This document shows positions 22,935-34,006 of a DNA stretch of 64,000 nt, one piece after another. The stretch is from Diphasiastrum complanatum. Its lineage: Eukaryota > Streptophyta > Lycopodiopsida > Lycopodiales > Lycopodiaceae. The DNA lies in assembly GCA_029204225.1 (NCBI GenBank), contig CM055105.1, forward strand, positions 15,336,632 to 15,400,631. The letters are read 5' to 3'. Every line of letters begins with the position of its first letter. The first letter of the stretch is position 1. The position numbers were made by a program, and so were the translations under genes. The notes below the pieces were generated by a model. The model worked only from the letters and a program-made list of their open reading frames with translations. It had not been told where the DNA came from and searched no databases.

Positions 22935-23425
22935 CAGAATTTCGAAAAACTTGAATATTTTTTTTTCGAAAGACTTGAATATTTCAAAAGGATCGAATTT
23001 TTCGAAAGGCTTGAATTTCTTCAAATGCTCGAATTTTTTCAAAGGATGGAATTTTTCCAATGACTCGAATTTTTTTCCAAAGGATCGAATTTTTTGAAAG
23101 ACTCGAATTTTTCCAAAGACTAGAATTTTGTTTTGGAAGTACTCAAATTTTTTCAATGATTCGAATTTTTTGAAAGACTCAATTTTTTTTTTGAGAAATT
23201 CGAATTTTTTTGGAAAGACTCAAATTTCTCCAGTAACTTTAATTTTTCCAAAGGGTCAAATTTTTTCAATGACTCGAATTTTTTCATTGACTCAAATTTC
23301 TCCAAAGACTCCAATTTTTTCAAAGACTCCAATTTTTCCAAAGGATCAAATTTTTTCAATGACTTGAATTTTTCCAAGGACTCGAATTTTTTTAAAGGAT
23401 CAAATTTTTTCGAATGATCAAACTT
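22935..23425. repeat. 18-bp minisatellite (GACTCGAATTTTTTCCAA type)
   Basis: About 25 imperfect copies of an 18-bp unit (GA-C/T-C-GAATTTTT-CCAAA with variants). Because 18 is a multiple of three, the - strand stays open and spells a hexapeptide repeat (KKFESL/EKFDPL). Related arrays lie at 38160-38545, 38925-38970 and 39150-39245, each next to a Helitron 3' end. Confidence 0.8.
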
Positions 23426-23637
23426 TTCCAACCCAACGTTGAGCTTGGCAAAGAAAGATGCTCATTATTGAGGTTGAGCATCGAATTCCAACAAAACACA
23501 CATGCATGAACAACATATTTAATTTGAACTGTGGGTCGCCCGTTAACAGACATTTGCAAACACAAATTGCCTACCACCCCCATCAACCTATTTATTAAGA
23601 TACTCCATGTGCTATTGTTAAACATGGTTAAATTTTG

Positions 23638-23775
23638 ACCCCTATTATGGCCGAGATGTGTGCGATATGTTTGATATTCGAGATGTGAGATGTGCGAGAT
23701 TGGCCACCATCCAAATCATCGACTGCCACCTAGATTGGCCTCCATTGCCCATCAACGACGGGCACTTTTTACTAA
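23638..23775 (+). mobile_element. Helitron 3' terminal segment (H2)
   Basis: A region shared with 38548-38923 and 39243-39349 ends in the hairpin GCCCATC-AAC-GACGGGC (23747-23763, one mismatch) and CTAA (23772-23775) followed by T. The Rep remnant at 21585-22135 is on the same strand and may belong to this element, but a continuous boundary cannot be drawn. Confidence 0.6.
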
Positions 23776-23815
<40 letters not shown>

Positions 23816-23990
23816 CTTATGTACACTTTTGCGCATGTGTATGGGTGCACCCATGCATCCTCCTCCCCTCACCCATGCATGAGCTTTTTCTAACTAAAAA
23901 TCTACCAAAAGAGGATGCATGTATGGGGAGGAGAGATGTATGGCCCTCCTCCCCATGCATGCATCCATCTAAGGGCCTTTTCAATTGAAT
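23776..23990. repeat. Repeat flanking Helitron ends, rich in CCCATGCATG inverted motifs
   Basis: After a (TA)n run (about 23784-23812) comes a segment also found at 39351-39520 and, inverted, at 20385-20510. It contains opposed copies of CCCATGCATGCATCC-like and GGATGCATG-GGGGAGG-like motifs, suggesting a small palindromic repeat into or beside which the Helitrons inserted. Confidence 0.5.
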
Positions 23991-24097
23991 TTGAAATGTT
24001 GGCCTTTCCCACTTTTCCCTATATTTCCCTCCTTTTTTTTTTAACTCCACCCCCCCCCCCCCTTTCTCTTTCTGGCTCTCTCTCCATGACTGAGGAC

Positions 24098-24155
24098 GAG
24101 GCAGCGACCACGAGGATGAGGCAGTGACCACGAGGATGAGGCAGTGACCACGGTT
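24098..24155. repeat. 20-bp tandem repeat, about three copies
   Basis: The unit GAGGCAGTGACCACGAGGAT is repeated almost perfectly. A poly-C/poly-T tract lies just upstream (24030-24063). Confidence 0.8.
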
Positions 24156-24771
24156 TGAGGTCGATCTCCATAACAAGGGCGTCAATCAGGTTTAAGCCTA
24201 TCTCCACACCATGACCTTCGCCGATCCCATGGTATGGCATCAGCTCCGTTCAGATACGACCATTTCTCACATTTAGAGCCAGATTGCGAGGAACAAGTTT
24301 GCTTCAGGAGCACTTTTCTTATATGACAACGGTTTGTGGCCCAGGGTGCGTAGGTGCAATGACGCTCACCTTCCAAACTAGACACTTCTATGTAATCAGA
24401 TCTAGAGAAAGAGTTTAAACTCTCATGAGCAATCCATAAGACATTTTGATGCTAAGAATTAATCTGCAAATTTTTCTGGCGTTTGTAGTATTGATGAGGC
24501 ATATTGCTTCATAAAAGCTAAAAAGTACCGCATGAAGGCAAGCTGGACTGGACAGACCGTGTTTGTCCTTCTCTAGACACCAAAACATGTAAAAAACCTG
24601 CAAAGGCAGAGACTACAAATGCTGCAAATGCTACGGATTGATCAGAAAATATTGAAGTGACTCTTTTTTCTAGCTGTCCGTTACAAGTCTATTTTTCGAG
24701 GGAAGCTTGGATATGGCACGGGATTTGGCAGCCTATGGGGAAGGTAGATTTGGACATTATGAGTGCAAAGC
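24156..24771. other. Unassigned DNA left of the N2 insertion
   Basis: No gene was recognised. Near 24740-24752 the motif AAGGTAGATTTGG also occurs just right of N2 (about 36195-36207), so the two flanks of N2 carry similar sequence beyond the 5-bp duplication. Confidence 0.35.
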
Positions 24772-25535
24772 TGTTGTAAAGCTATCTTCATAAGCTTTAC
24801 TTCCGGCGCCACTGGCGTCAGCATGTCCCCGGCGCCAGCAGCGCCCCTGCTGCTCCCGGCGCGAATGGCGCTGGCGCCACTCCCGATGCCACTGTGACCA
24901 GAATCCAGCCGGCGGCAAGTTCCTATGGCTGAAAATCTTTAATCGGTTGTGCAATCACCTCACACGATCTAGGCATGATTAAAGGAAGCCTAAGGATCAA
25001 TCAAATCTAGAGAGAGAAAATGACTTTCTAGAAAGAGAAAATCCTAGAGAGAGAAAAATGTGCTTTACCAGCCTTAGTAGAGTGCTTGGTATGAGGGGGG
25101 TGCCAAATCCCACCAATACTATAGGGGAGTGCGGGTTGCGACTCAGGGCGAGCTCCAACCAAGTCTCAGCCTCCCTTGCTGGAATGTTGTCATGGCTCTC
25201 GCCTTGGCATGCTAGCGCCCTAGAGACTAGGTCGGTCACTATAGCACAGGCATCCCAAAGGGAGCTGGGAACCACGACTTAGCTTCCCAGCCTTCAACTC
25301 TTGCCATCCAAACCCACCTGACATACAAGTAGCCAACTCACCAACAACGATCAGACTTAACCAACTTGAAGTTCCGAAAACCAACATTCAGATCCAAACT
25401 GGCGCCATGCCAAATCGGGGGTAGGGTTTGGATCTTGCTTATGGTATGGGATATAAGTAGAGATTGGATCTTGAGTGTGTTATAGTCTGTTGTGGTATCC
25501 CTCCAAGCAAGCCTCCCGACATACATCAAACTCAA

Positions 25536-26453
25536 TGTTACGCCGGCGCCTCAAAGGGAGCTGGGACTTGAGCGGTTTCCCCAACACATGGTTAAGTCTA
25601 ACATTCATCCATCATGCACTTACGTAAAAGCCAACTCAGAAACGTAACAAGCTTAACCATTTAGACTTAAGAAAACTAGAATCCCAACCAACCCGAAAGC
25701 CAACTCAGAATTCGTCCCCAAAAGGTAACCAAAGGCAAAGACAAGCCACACATGAAACCCAAGGCATAATGGTCGCCAAACTGACCAATTGGCATAGTGG
25801 GAAGCCCCATGTCGATGACAGGGACCCTTAGGCATCGGCGACGCAAAAAGGTTGTAGTAAGGATCCTTCCACTTGGACCAGTCCCGGAGGCGAACCCGAA
25901 ATGGTAATCATCCCCAAGGATCAACTTTATTAGATTTGGAAGAGGTTACATTCATACATAGACTGACCGGTCTCGGGGCCACCAACACGTGCTGGGCATT
26001 GTGCCTGGCTCGTGCTGGCAGAGGGAGCTGAGACCTGGTGACTGGATTCCTGGCGCTGGTTGAGCTGCCCAAGTTTCTGTCTGCCGGACTCCCCCTGTAG
26101 TTCTGTTGTGATTCGGCGCACCCCCTCTGTTCTGAAACATAGTGCTTTCTGGTAAAGCACGCTTTTTAAGACTTAGTCTTTATTTTGCTGATTAAGCCTG
26201 GCAAGCCTGGCAGAATCAGTCTGGCTCCCGGACATGGGTCCCGGGAGCTGTCCCGGCGGCAGAATCAACTTGCTTCCTGAATAGGCCATGACTTGAGCTC
26301 CAGAGCTAGGTCATGACTTGTGACCACTTGACTGGCTCACCACAGGTCGGAGGCTTAGTCCTTGACATTCTAACTTGCTCTGGGACCTTAGGGAGCGTCA
26401 CCCCTTAGAGTCTTACAGGGCACGCTGGGTGCACCTGAGTCAGCTTTACAACA
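25536..26453 (-). repeat. B-type LTR, 3' LTR of G2
   Basis: Reads TGTTGTAAAGCTGACTCAGG at its 5' end (26453) and ends GGCGCCGGCGTAACA (25536). The purine tract TCAAACGAGGAGAGGA abuts it at 26454-26469. Length 918 bp, versus 907 for the G1 copy and 920 for the solo copy. Confidence 0.85.
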
Positions 26454-26693
26454 TCCTCTCCTCGTTTGAAAAAGTTGATGTCCTCATCAGGGCCAAACTA
26501 GACCTAGGACGTATGCACGGGCTTAATTCACCGGCCTTAACAACTTTGAATTAAAAAATACATTGGCAGTAGCACAGGAAAAGTGTAGATAAAGTTCACT
26601 TACGTAAAACCTGTGTAAAGCTGCAAGTGATTTATTGACAAACTTAAGAAAGATACCTGGAAGTCCCTTGAACTTCAAAATGGCCATGAATGT
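26454..26693 (-). other. G2 3' untranslated region and polypurine tract
   Basis: It matches the G1 3' UTR (5641-5931) in reverse, including CTGATGAGGACATCA just before the purine tract. No coding sequence. Confidence 0.7.
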
Positions 26694-27300
26694 TTATGTA
26701 GGAGGCATTCCGCCAGGCAGTGCTTTGTGTGTTGATATGGGAAAACGGCTATTGCGTTGGTTCTTCTGCAGATAATTTGCTAGTACTTCAGGGGCTCCCT
26801 CACTAAGTTTGTCTTCATACTCCCAAGAAGCCTCAATGAGTGGAGCCCATAGCCACTTCACTAGATATTCACGTTGAACGCCAGTTCGCTTTCTATGTGT
26901 CAATATTTGTTCTGGTACAAGCTGCCTCTTTGTATCATCAAGTGTCGTTGGTGGGTGACGAAGTTCGTGTTGCCGATCAAATCGTTCGTGTTACCGTTTG
27001 AGTAATGAGATATGAAACACATTGTGTATATCCAAGCTGGATGGCAGCGCCAATCGGTAAGCCACTGGGTTGATCTTCTTGGTGACATAATATGGTCCCG
27101 CATAAGGTCGAACGAACTTATGAGAGAAACCTTTTGGTAACACAATGTTCTTTGTGTTCAGCCATACTTCATCACCTCCCTCAAATTCCAGTTCTCGTCG
27201 ATGTGGATTTATGTCAGCTGCCATACTCCTTTGTGACTGCTCTAAAAAATGACTTCACCTCTGTCAGCTTTGTGTGCCACTCATTGATGAATTCCTCCAC
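26694..27300 (-). pseudogene. Gypsy integrase C-terminus and chromodomain (G2)
   Basis: The integrase tail frame (27224 leftward) shows VRPYAGPYYVTKKI and VFHISLLKR. A frame change then leads to QREYLVKWLWAP and ASWEYEDKL of the chromodomain (about 26880-26810), ending PGGMPPT before a stop at 26694. The site that carries an insertion in G1 is intact here (CCCACTGTGGAGGAATTC at about 27290-27307, reverse strand). Confidence 0.8.
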
Positions 27301-28237
27301 AGTGGGTACTGGTGTTTCCTACACGCCTATAAGAAAAGAGCTTGGAACAATCAGTAGCCGACCATTGCTTATCTCGAAGGGTGCCCTTCGAATAGATCTG
27401 TTCACTTGGTTGTTATGTGCAAACTCGAGAATATCCAAGTAGTTGACCCAATCGGATTGGTCCCAAGCGACATAATTTCGTAAATATTGTTCAATCTATC
27501 AATTGACTCGTTCCGTTTGCCCATCTGTCTGAGGGTGATATGCAGTGCTTAAATTTAGTCCAGTTCCCACGAGGCGAAATAGACAAGTCCAAAACTTTCC
27601 GACGAACTTGGTGTCTCGGTCAGACATAATCGTTCTAGGCAGGCCGTAGTATTTGAAGACACATTTGAAAAATAACCTTGCCACTTTTTCAGTTGTCACT
27701 AAACTTTTAGTTGGTACCAGATGAACTTGCTTTGAGAAGCGGTCAACCACCACATAAATTGAATCGAAGCCTTGGCACCGTGGTAGTTGAACAATAAAAT
27801 CCATGCTCACCGAATCCCATATGCTGGTACCGGTAATGGTTGGAGTAGTCCTGCTGGAGCTAGCGGTTCCACCTTCACTTGTTGACATGTCGGGCATGTT
27901 TGCACATAGGATTCAACGTCTGCCCACATACCTGGCCAATAGAAGCCTCTTTTGAGAAGTTCATACATGCGATTCACCCCTGGATGTCCAGCGGCTAGTA
28001 CGTCAAGATGTTCTCGCAAGACTTTCTTCCTCAGGTTGATGTTGTCTAGGACATATACTCTGCATTGTTTATAAACAACCATTTGATCTTTCCAAGTGAA
28101 ATGTTTATGAGGCTTTCCCAGCTGGAATTCGATCATTAAGTCCTTTGCCAACGCATGTGCACTATAATTCTCCCTGATTTCTTGGAGTAGGCCAGTCACC
28201 TGAGCTATCACCGTTGCCATCAAGTGTTTCTTTCTAC
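27301..28237 (-). pseudogene. Gypsy integrase (G2)
   Basis: HHCC zinc region: HLDVLAAGHPGVNRMYELL ... CPTCQQVK. Catalytic core: SMDFIVQLP (Asp), MSDRDTKFVGKFW (Asp) and HPQTDGQTERVN (Glu), with a TAG just after the Glu block and another near 27333. Two frames overlap near 27830-27807, showing a small frameshift at the linker after the zinc region. All catalytic residues are visible, but the frame is not continuous. Confidence 0.85.
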
Positions 28238-28870
28238 TTAGTGCGTCCGCACCACATTGTTCTTTCCCACCGTGTGTACAATGTCTATATTGAATTTTGA
28301 GAGAAAGTTTTGCCATCGCATTTGCTTTGGCGTGAGCATACCTTGGGACAAGAAGTACTTGAGTGATACATTCTCAATGAACGCCTTAAAGGGTTTTCTT
28401 GCCACATAATGTCTCCAATGCTCCACTGCTTGAACTATTGCGACCATTTCTTTTTCATGAGTTGGCCATCGTCGCTCTACGTCACTCAATTTTTTTGAAG
28501 AATATGCAACAGGTTTTCCGTCTTGCATCAGCACGGCCCCAACAGCAAAGTTCGACATGTTTGTATGTATTTCAAAGGGTTTTCTAAAGTCCGGTAAGGC
28601 AAGGATGGGTTCTTGAATGATCCGTCGTTTTAGCTCTTGGAACGCTACTTCACATTCCGGTGTCCATGTCATCTTCAAATGAGTCTTGGTCTACTCCAAC
28701 AGTGGTGCCACAATTTTGCTAAATGCCTCAATGAATCTCCTGTAAAAGTTACATAAGCCCACAAAGGATTTGATGTCGTGAACAGTTTAAGGAGCCAGCC
28801 AATCCAAGATAGCCTTGATCTTCTTAGGATCCATCCGAATTCGTCCGTAGCCTATAACATGTCCAAGGGG
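28238..28870 (-). pseudogene. Gypsy RNase H and end of RT (G2), truncated
   Basis: The open frame 28678-28238 runs from TPECEVAFQELKRRI through FEIHTNMSNFAVGAVL (Asn replaces the catalytic Asp of the usual HTDAS block), YSSKKLS, RRWPTHEKEM and HWRHYVARKPF. It ends early after VHTVGKNNV because of a frameshift before VADALSR. Upstream (28870-28690) are RT thumb blocks FVGLCNFYRRFIEAFSKIVAPLLE and WLAP, each with a stop. Sequence 5' of 28870 is deleted. Confidence 0.8.
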
Positions 28871-29106
28871 ATTCGGCACCCCCATGCTTCCTTTAATCAT
28901 GCCTAGATCGTGTGAGGTGATTGCACATCGATCTGAGCTCTCTGGACTTTGCTAGAACCGATCAAAGATTTTCAGCCATAGAAACTTGGCGCCGGCTGGA
29001 TTATGGTCACAATGGCGCCGGGAGCAGCAGGGGCGCTGCTGGTGTCGGGGACAATGCTGGAGCCAGTGGCTCCGGAAGTAAAGCTTATGAAGATAGCTTT
29101 ACAACA
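28871..29106 (-). repeat. Start of N1 3' LTR (A type), truncated by the G2 deletion
   Basis: Contains the GGCGCC-rich U3 start and ends TTTACAACA, the reverse complement of the LTR start. The purine tract and internal region follow to the right. Confidence 0.75.
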
Positions 29107-32063
29107 TTTATCCCACCTTTATAAAATCGGATGTCCTCATCAGATGTCAGATTAAAGTAAAGGTGTCTCCCAATTAAAATAACTATACATTTAAGCTACT
29201 TGGCACAGTACTCAATTTACTGGCCACTTTTTATTAACATTGAAGCTGGCACACCACAAGTCGGAGGCTCAGCTCTTTGTACTGAAAAATTACATAACTT
29301 GAAAATATATCTTTGTCTGGGAAAAGCGTAGATTTGATATCGCTTTCGTAAAACCCAAGAACCTTACTAACTAGTGACAGAGGCCTTTCTTTGAAATGTT
29401 CGCCCCTGTCGCTTCTGACTTTCGACTTTGGAACTCCTTTGAGCTCCTGATTTGTCCTTGATGCACTTTGTGTTGAGCTCCCTGAGCTCCAGATTTGATC
29501 AGTTTCGCACAGGTATCAAGGCTCCCTGAGCCAAAGGATTTATCGTTTGATTGCCCACATTATGATCCACTCCGTGCCTTGTTGCTTCTGCACCTTGATT
29601 TCTCTCCTTGTCCCAGCCTGATCTTGATACTTTTCCATCTTGGCTCTTTAAGGTAGGCAAAGATTGAGTACTCCGCAATGCACCTCTCACTTAGCTAGAA
29701 GTAGCTCTTTGAATCAGCCCAAATGCAACCATTGACCTCGTGGAAAGCCAAAGGGTCGCACCAGTTTGATCCGCATACGAACTTTCTCTTCGCGTTTGTT
29801 TGAAGCACCATGTCCGTCGCGCAAAACTTGACTTTCACAATTCCATCACTAGTTAGTTGCCTCACAGTCAAAACAAAAAGTGTACATCGAGCTTGTCTTC
29901 AAGTAGCTCTCTTTGAATCAGACACATGCACCAAGAGTTTGCACTAGTCTGATCTCAACGTGAACTGTCCCTTAGCGTCCGTTCAAAATACCAAGTCTAT
30001 CATGCAAGACTCAATTTTCACAGTCCCTTCATTGATCAGCTGCCTTACACGTAACACAAGCCAACGTACTCATATGTTTTCTCATCATTGTTGGTCCAGA
30101 GAAAGCCTATAACAAGCTTTCCTTTCCACAACAAAAACTTGTCAACTTCTTAGATCCAAAGTTCGCCAGTCTCCTCATGTGAGTATGGCTACGTCACCTT
30201 GAATTTGCCCTTGTTTTGATCAACTTTCATTCAAAATTTGCCCCAAGAGAGAGGTGTGTGTGATAGTTCTCCTCCACTTATAAAATCAGCTGATCGGACT
30301 TAGAGTAGAGTTCTTCAGACAAAAAGCCTTTCCAACACTTTGCTTCCCATCTGCTACGATTATGGCTCGATCCAACTTGTTGCCAATCTCTGAAGAGGAT
30401 CCTAGTCTTTTCCCTTTGAGGAAAAACCCAACTGATAGTGGATATCACCCATGCTCAGTGAGTTTCAGTTCCGAAGGTGGCCGTCCCAAAATGAAGTCCA
30501 ACTGCTCCATAGAAGATCTCCCCTGAAATTGCCCTTTCCAACTTTTGACTTCCTGCTTGCATCTGGTGGGCGTTGTCGCAAATGAAACTAACCCAAGAAA
30601 CAGGCTAGCCATCCATCCTTTGCAAACATTGAGTCGTTTCGTTGCGTTCACGTGCGAGTCCTTGAATTGCAAATCCGCCCCACAGATTCTATTGTCCTCT
30701 TTGTTTGATGGTATCGGACTTCAAACAAAAGGTTCCTTCTCGAGCCATCAGCTCCTTGTATCACAAGCAATCATTCAAACCAGGCAAAGCACGAGTACTA
30801 AGACTCACCACGAATACATACAAGTAAGAGACTCAGGCAGGTTTACTAACAAGTAACAAAGACAAGGTCCCCCTTTGAGATGGTCCTGCCAACGAACCTT
30901 TGCTTGGCCGCGCCCATACAAATTGATCACAGAATCAGCCCACATAGGACACCCCTCCAACTATCCGTGCTTTCACCATTAAGCAGCACATTGCCTCAGG
31001 CAGGCCCCACCACTTTTTGGTCGATAGCCCTTATAGCTAAACGATCGGCAGCTATCCCGCACCGGCAGCTAACCACCTGTGCTTTACACCCAAATTCGAG
31101 CAGCATCTCTGTATCAATGGTTAACTCGTACAGTTCGAATATGTCGCCCCGCACTCCACAAGGTACAGACCGTGCTTTCACCTACGTAGGCAGCATTTTG
31201 CCTCATCCGTCCTACGTGCAGACAACACCATGCCGGAACCGCAAGAACTAACCGTGCTTACACCTCGAGGGCAACATTTTGACTCATCAAATCCCCCGTT
31301 TTGCCGACCAACATAGGCCTTTCTTTGAAATGTATCAGCATTCAAACAAAAGGTTCCTTCTCGAGCCATCAGCTCCTTGTATCTCAAGCAATCATGCAAA
31401 CTAGGCAAAGCACGAGTACTAAGACTCACCACAAATACATACAAGTAAGACACTCAGGCAGGTTTACTAACAAGTAACAAAGACAAGGTCCCCCTTTGAC
31501 ATGGTCCTGCCAACGAACCTTTGCTTGGCCGCACCGATACAAATCGATCACAGAATCAACCCACATAGGACACCCCTCCAATTATCCGTGCTTTCACCAT
31601 TAAGCAGCACATTGCCTCATGCACGCCCCACCACATTTTGGTCGATAGCCCTTATAGCTAAACGATCGGCAGCTATCCCGCACTGGCAGCTAACCACCCG
31701 TGCTTTACACCCGAATTCGAGCAGCATCTCTGTATCAATGGTTAACCCGTACAGTTCGAATATGTCGCCCCGCACCCCACAAGGTACAGACCATGCTTTC
31801 ACCTACGTAGGCAGCACTTTGCCTCATCCGCCCTACGTGCAGACAACACCATGCCAGAACCGCAAGAACTAACCGTGCTTACACCTCGAGGGCAACACTT
31901 TGACTCATCAAATCCCCTGTTCTGCCGACCACCTCGACCATGGACGCACCCGTGCTTACACTGTGGGCAGCATCTTGCACAACAGTTGTCTTGATGAACC
32001 CCAAACAGTGGCCATTTTTGTGAGATCCGCATAGCTAACCGTCCAGTCGGCTTTGATACCACA
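29107..32063 (-). other. N1 internal region, long form with duplicated leader
   Basis: About 2.96 kb with no recognisable gag or pol. The left part (29107-30700) is shared with N3 and N4 but absent from N2. The right part consists of two similar units starting near 30723 and 31346 (period about 623 bp), each with a leader and a conserved 61-codon frame (31181-30996 and 31802-31617). The PBS variant TGGTATCAAAGCC lies at 32061-32049. The unit junction carries the 18-bp sequence GGCCTTTCTTTGAAATGT (31316-31333), also present at 29382-29399. Confidence 0.7.
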
Positions 32064-33226
32064 TGTAGCGCAAGCATCCCAAAGGGAGCCGGGAACCACG
32101 ACTTAGCTTCCCAGACTTCAACTCTTCCCATCCAAACCCACTTGACATACAAGCAGCCAACTCGCCAACAACGATCACACTTAACCAACTTGAAGTTCCG
32201 AAAACCAACATTGAGATCCAACCTGGCGCCATGCCAGATCGGGGGTCCATATGTGGGTGACTCCCCTCCAAGCAAGCCGCCTGACATACATCAAATTTAA
32301 CCAACTCAAAGCTTCGTTACAAACGAGTAACATCCATTCCAAGCAAGCGTTCTGACTTACATCAGACTTAACCAACTGAAAGCTTCATCACGAGCGCTAG
32401 AAGCCAACCTGGAGCCACGCCAGACTGGACAGTCATAAACAGGTAACTTTCACCCAAGCAAGCCATCCAACTCAGCCGACAGGTTAGAGCCCGTTCCCCA
32501 AGAGCTAAACCCATTCACGTTCATGCAAGGAACACTCAAAACCACAAGTCATGACAGATATGGAGACAACCAGTTCCTGGACCAAATGGTCCCGACAGCA
32601 TAGCGTTGGCGCCACGGACCGAATGGTCCCGATGGCATACCGCTGGTGTTCCGGGATACGACCCTTAGCTATGTGCGAACCTAAAAATTTTGAAGCAGCC
32701 TGACAACAGGCGCTTTTACCGAACACTGAAACCTAGAAGATAATCAGAGTCAGTTTGGGGAAATTCTCACTTTATTGATAAATCTGAGAAGGGAGGCTGA
32801 CACTTGGTTGCACCTCACCCTGAGTCGCAACCCGCACTCCCCTATAGTATTGGTGGGATTCGGCACCCCCCCTCATTCCAAGAACTCTACCCAAGCTGGT
32901 AAAGCACGTTTTTCTCTCTCTAGGATTTTCTCTTTCTAGAAAGTCATTTTCTCTCTCTTGATTTTATTGATCTCCAGGCTTCCTTTAATCATGCCTAGAT
33001 CGTGTGAGGTGATTGCACATCGATCTAAGCTCTCTGGACTTCGCTAGAACCGATCAAAGGTTTTTAGCCATAAGAACTTGGCACCAGCTGGATTCTGGTC
33101 ACAGTGGCACCGGGAGTGGCACCGTTGCCGTTGGCGCCGGGAGCAGCAGGGGTGCTGCTGGCGCCGGGGACAATGCTTGCGCCAGTGGCGCCCGAAAGTA
33201 AAGCTTATGAAGATAGCTTTACAACA
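32064..33226 (-). repeat. A-type LTR, 5' LTR of N1
   Basis: 1163 bp, ending GCGCTACA next to the PBS. It lacks the block around TTACATTTCAAGTGTGTGACCG seen in other A-type LTRs (compare 62785-62860), so it has an internal deletion near 32795. The GGCGCC-rich U3 start lies at 33075-33200. Confidence 0.8.
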
Positions 33227-33918
33227 GTCACACACTTGAAATGTAACCTTCTCAGATTTCTGAATAAAGTGGGATATTCCTCAAACTGACTCTGATTACT
33301 TTCTGGGTTTCAGTGTTCGGTAAAATCGCCAGTTGTAAGGCCGCTTCAAAATTTTTAAGTTGGCACATAGCTGAGGGTCGTATCCCGGAACGCCAGCGGT
33401 ATGCCGTCGGGACCATTCGGTCCAGGAACTAGTTGTTTCCATATCTATCGCGGCTTGTGGTTCTGAGTGTTCCTTGCATGAACGTGAATGGGTTAAGCTC
33501 TTAGGGAACGAGCTCTATCCTGTCGGCTGAGCTGGATGGCTTGCTTGGGTGGAAGTTACCTGTTTATGGCTGTCCAGTTTGGCGTGGCGCCAGGTTGGCT
33601 TCCAGCGCTCGTGACGAAGCTTTCAATTGGTTAAGTCTGATGTTAGTCAGACCGCTTGCTTGGAATGGATGTTACTCGTTTGTAATGAAGCTTAGAGTTG
33701 GTTAAGTTTGATGTATGTCGGGCGGCTTGCTTGGAGGGAAGCCACCCACATCAGGACCCCCGATCTCGATGTTGGTTTTCGAAACTTCAAAATGGTTAAG
33801 TCTGATCGTTGTTGGCGAGTTGGTTGCTTGTATGTCAAGTGAGTTTGGATGGCAAGAGTTGAAGGCTGGGAAGCTAAGTCGTGGTTCCTGGCTCCCTTTG
33901 GGATGCTTGCGCTACATG

Positions 33919-33931
33919 TGGTATCAGAGCC
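33919..33931 (+). other. Primer-binding site of N2 (initiator tRNA-Met type)
   Basis: TGGTATCAGAGCC, complementary to the 3' end of plant initiator tRNA-Met, two bases after the LTR end GCTACA. Equivalent sites on the - strand: 32061-32049 (N1), 45119-45107 (N3), 62048-62036 (N4), 56934-56922 (C1) and 53780-53768 (C2). Confidence 0.85.
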
Positions 33932-34006
33932 GACTGGCCGGTCAACTATGCGGATCTCACAAAAATGGCCACTGTTTGGGGTTCATCAAGACAACTGTTG
34001 TGCAAG

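Larger units (their letters stand above)
25536..28870 (-). mobile_element. G2: truncated gypsy chromodomain element inserted in N1
   Basis: On the - strand it retains the end of RT, RNase H, integrase, chromodomain, 3' UTR, purine tract and a complete B-type 3' LTR (25536-26453). The 5' LTR, gag, protease and most of RT are missing, as is about 640 bp of the N1 LTR next to them, so one deletion removed both at 28870/28871. It is closer to an intact reading frame than G1 and is G1's nearest relative here. Confidence 0.85.
25240..33226 (-). mobile_element. N1: non-coding LTR element inserted in the 5' LTR of N2
   Basis: Opposite orientation to N2, with perfect duplication GTCAC at 25235-25239 and 33227-33231. 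Its left (3') LTR is present as 25240-25535 and 28871-29106, separated by the truncated gypsy G2. The internal region is 29107-32063 and the right (5') LTR 32064-33226. The left terminus reads TATAGCACAGG where intact copies have TGTAGCGCAGG, two G-to-A changes at CpG/TG sites. A block of about 74 bp at 25424-25497 replaces normal LTR sequence and has no match elsewhere that I can see. Confidence 0.85.

Noticed and set aside
23153-23431. Repeat protein of KKFESL-type hexapeptides
   Set aside because: Open only because the minisatellite unit is 18 bp; there is no start context, domain or non-repeat coding sequence. Kept as a finding, not as a gene.
33919-33931. tRNA gene at TGGTATCAGAGCC
   Set aside because: Only the 13-nt primer-binding complement is present, next to an LTR end; it is a PBS, not a tRNA gene.
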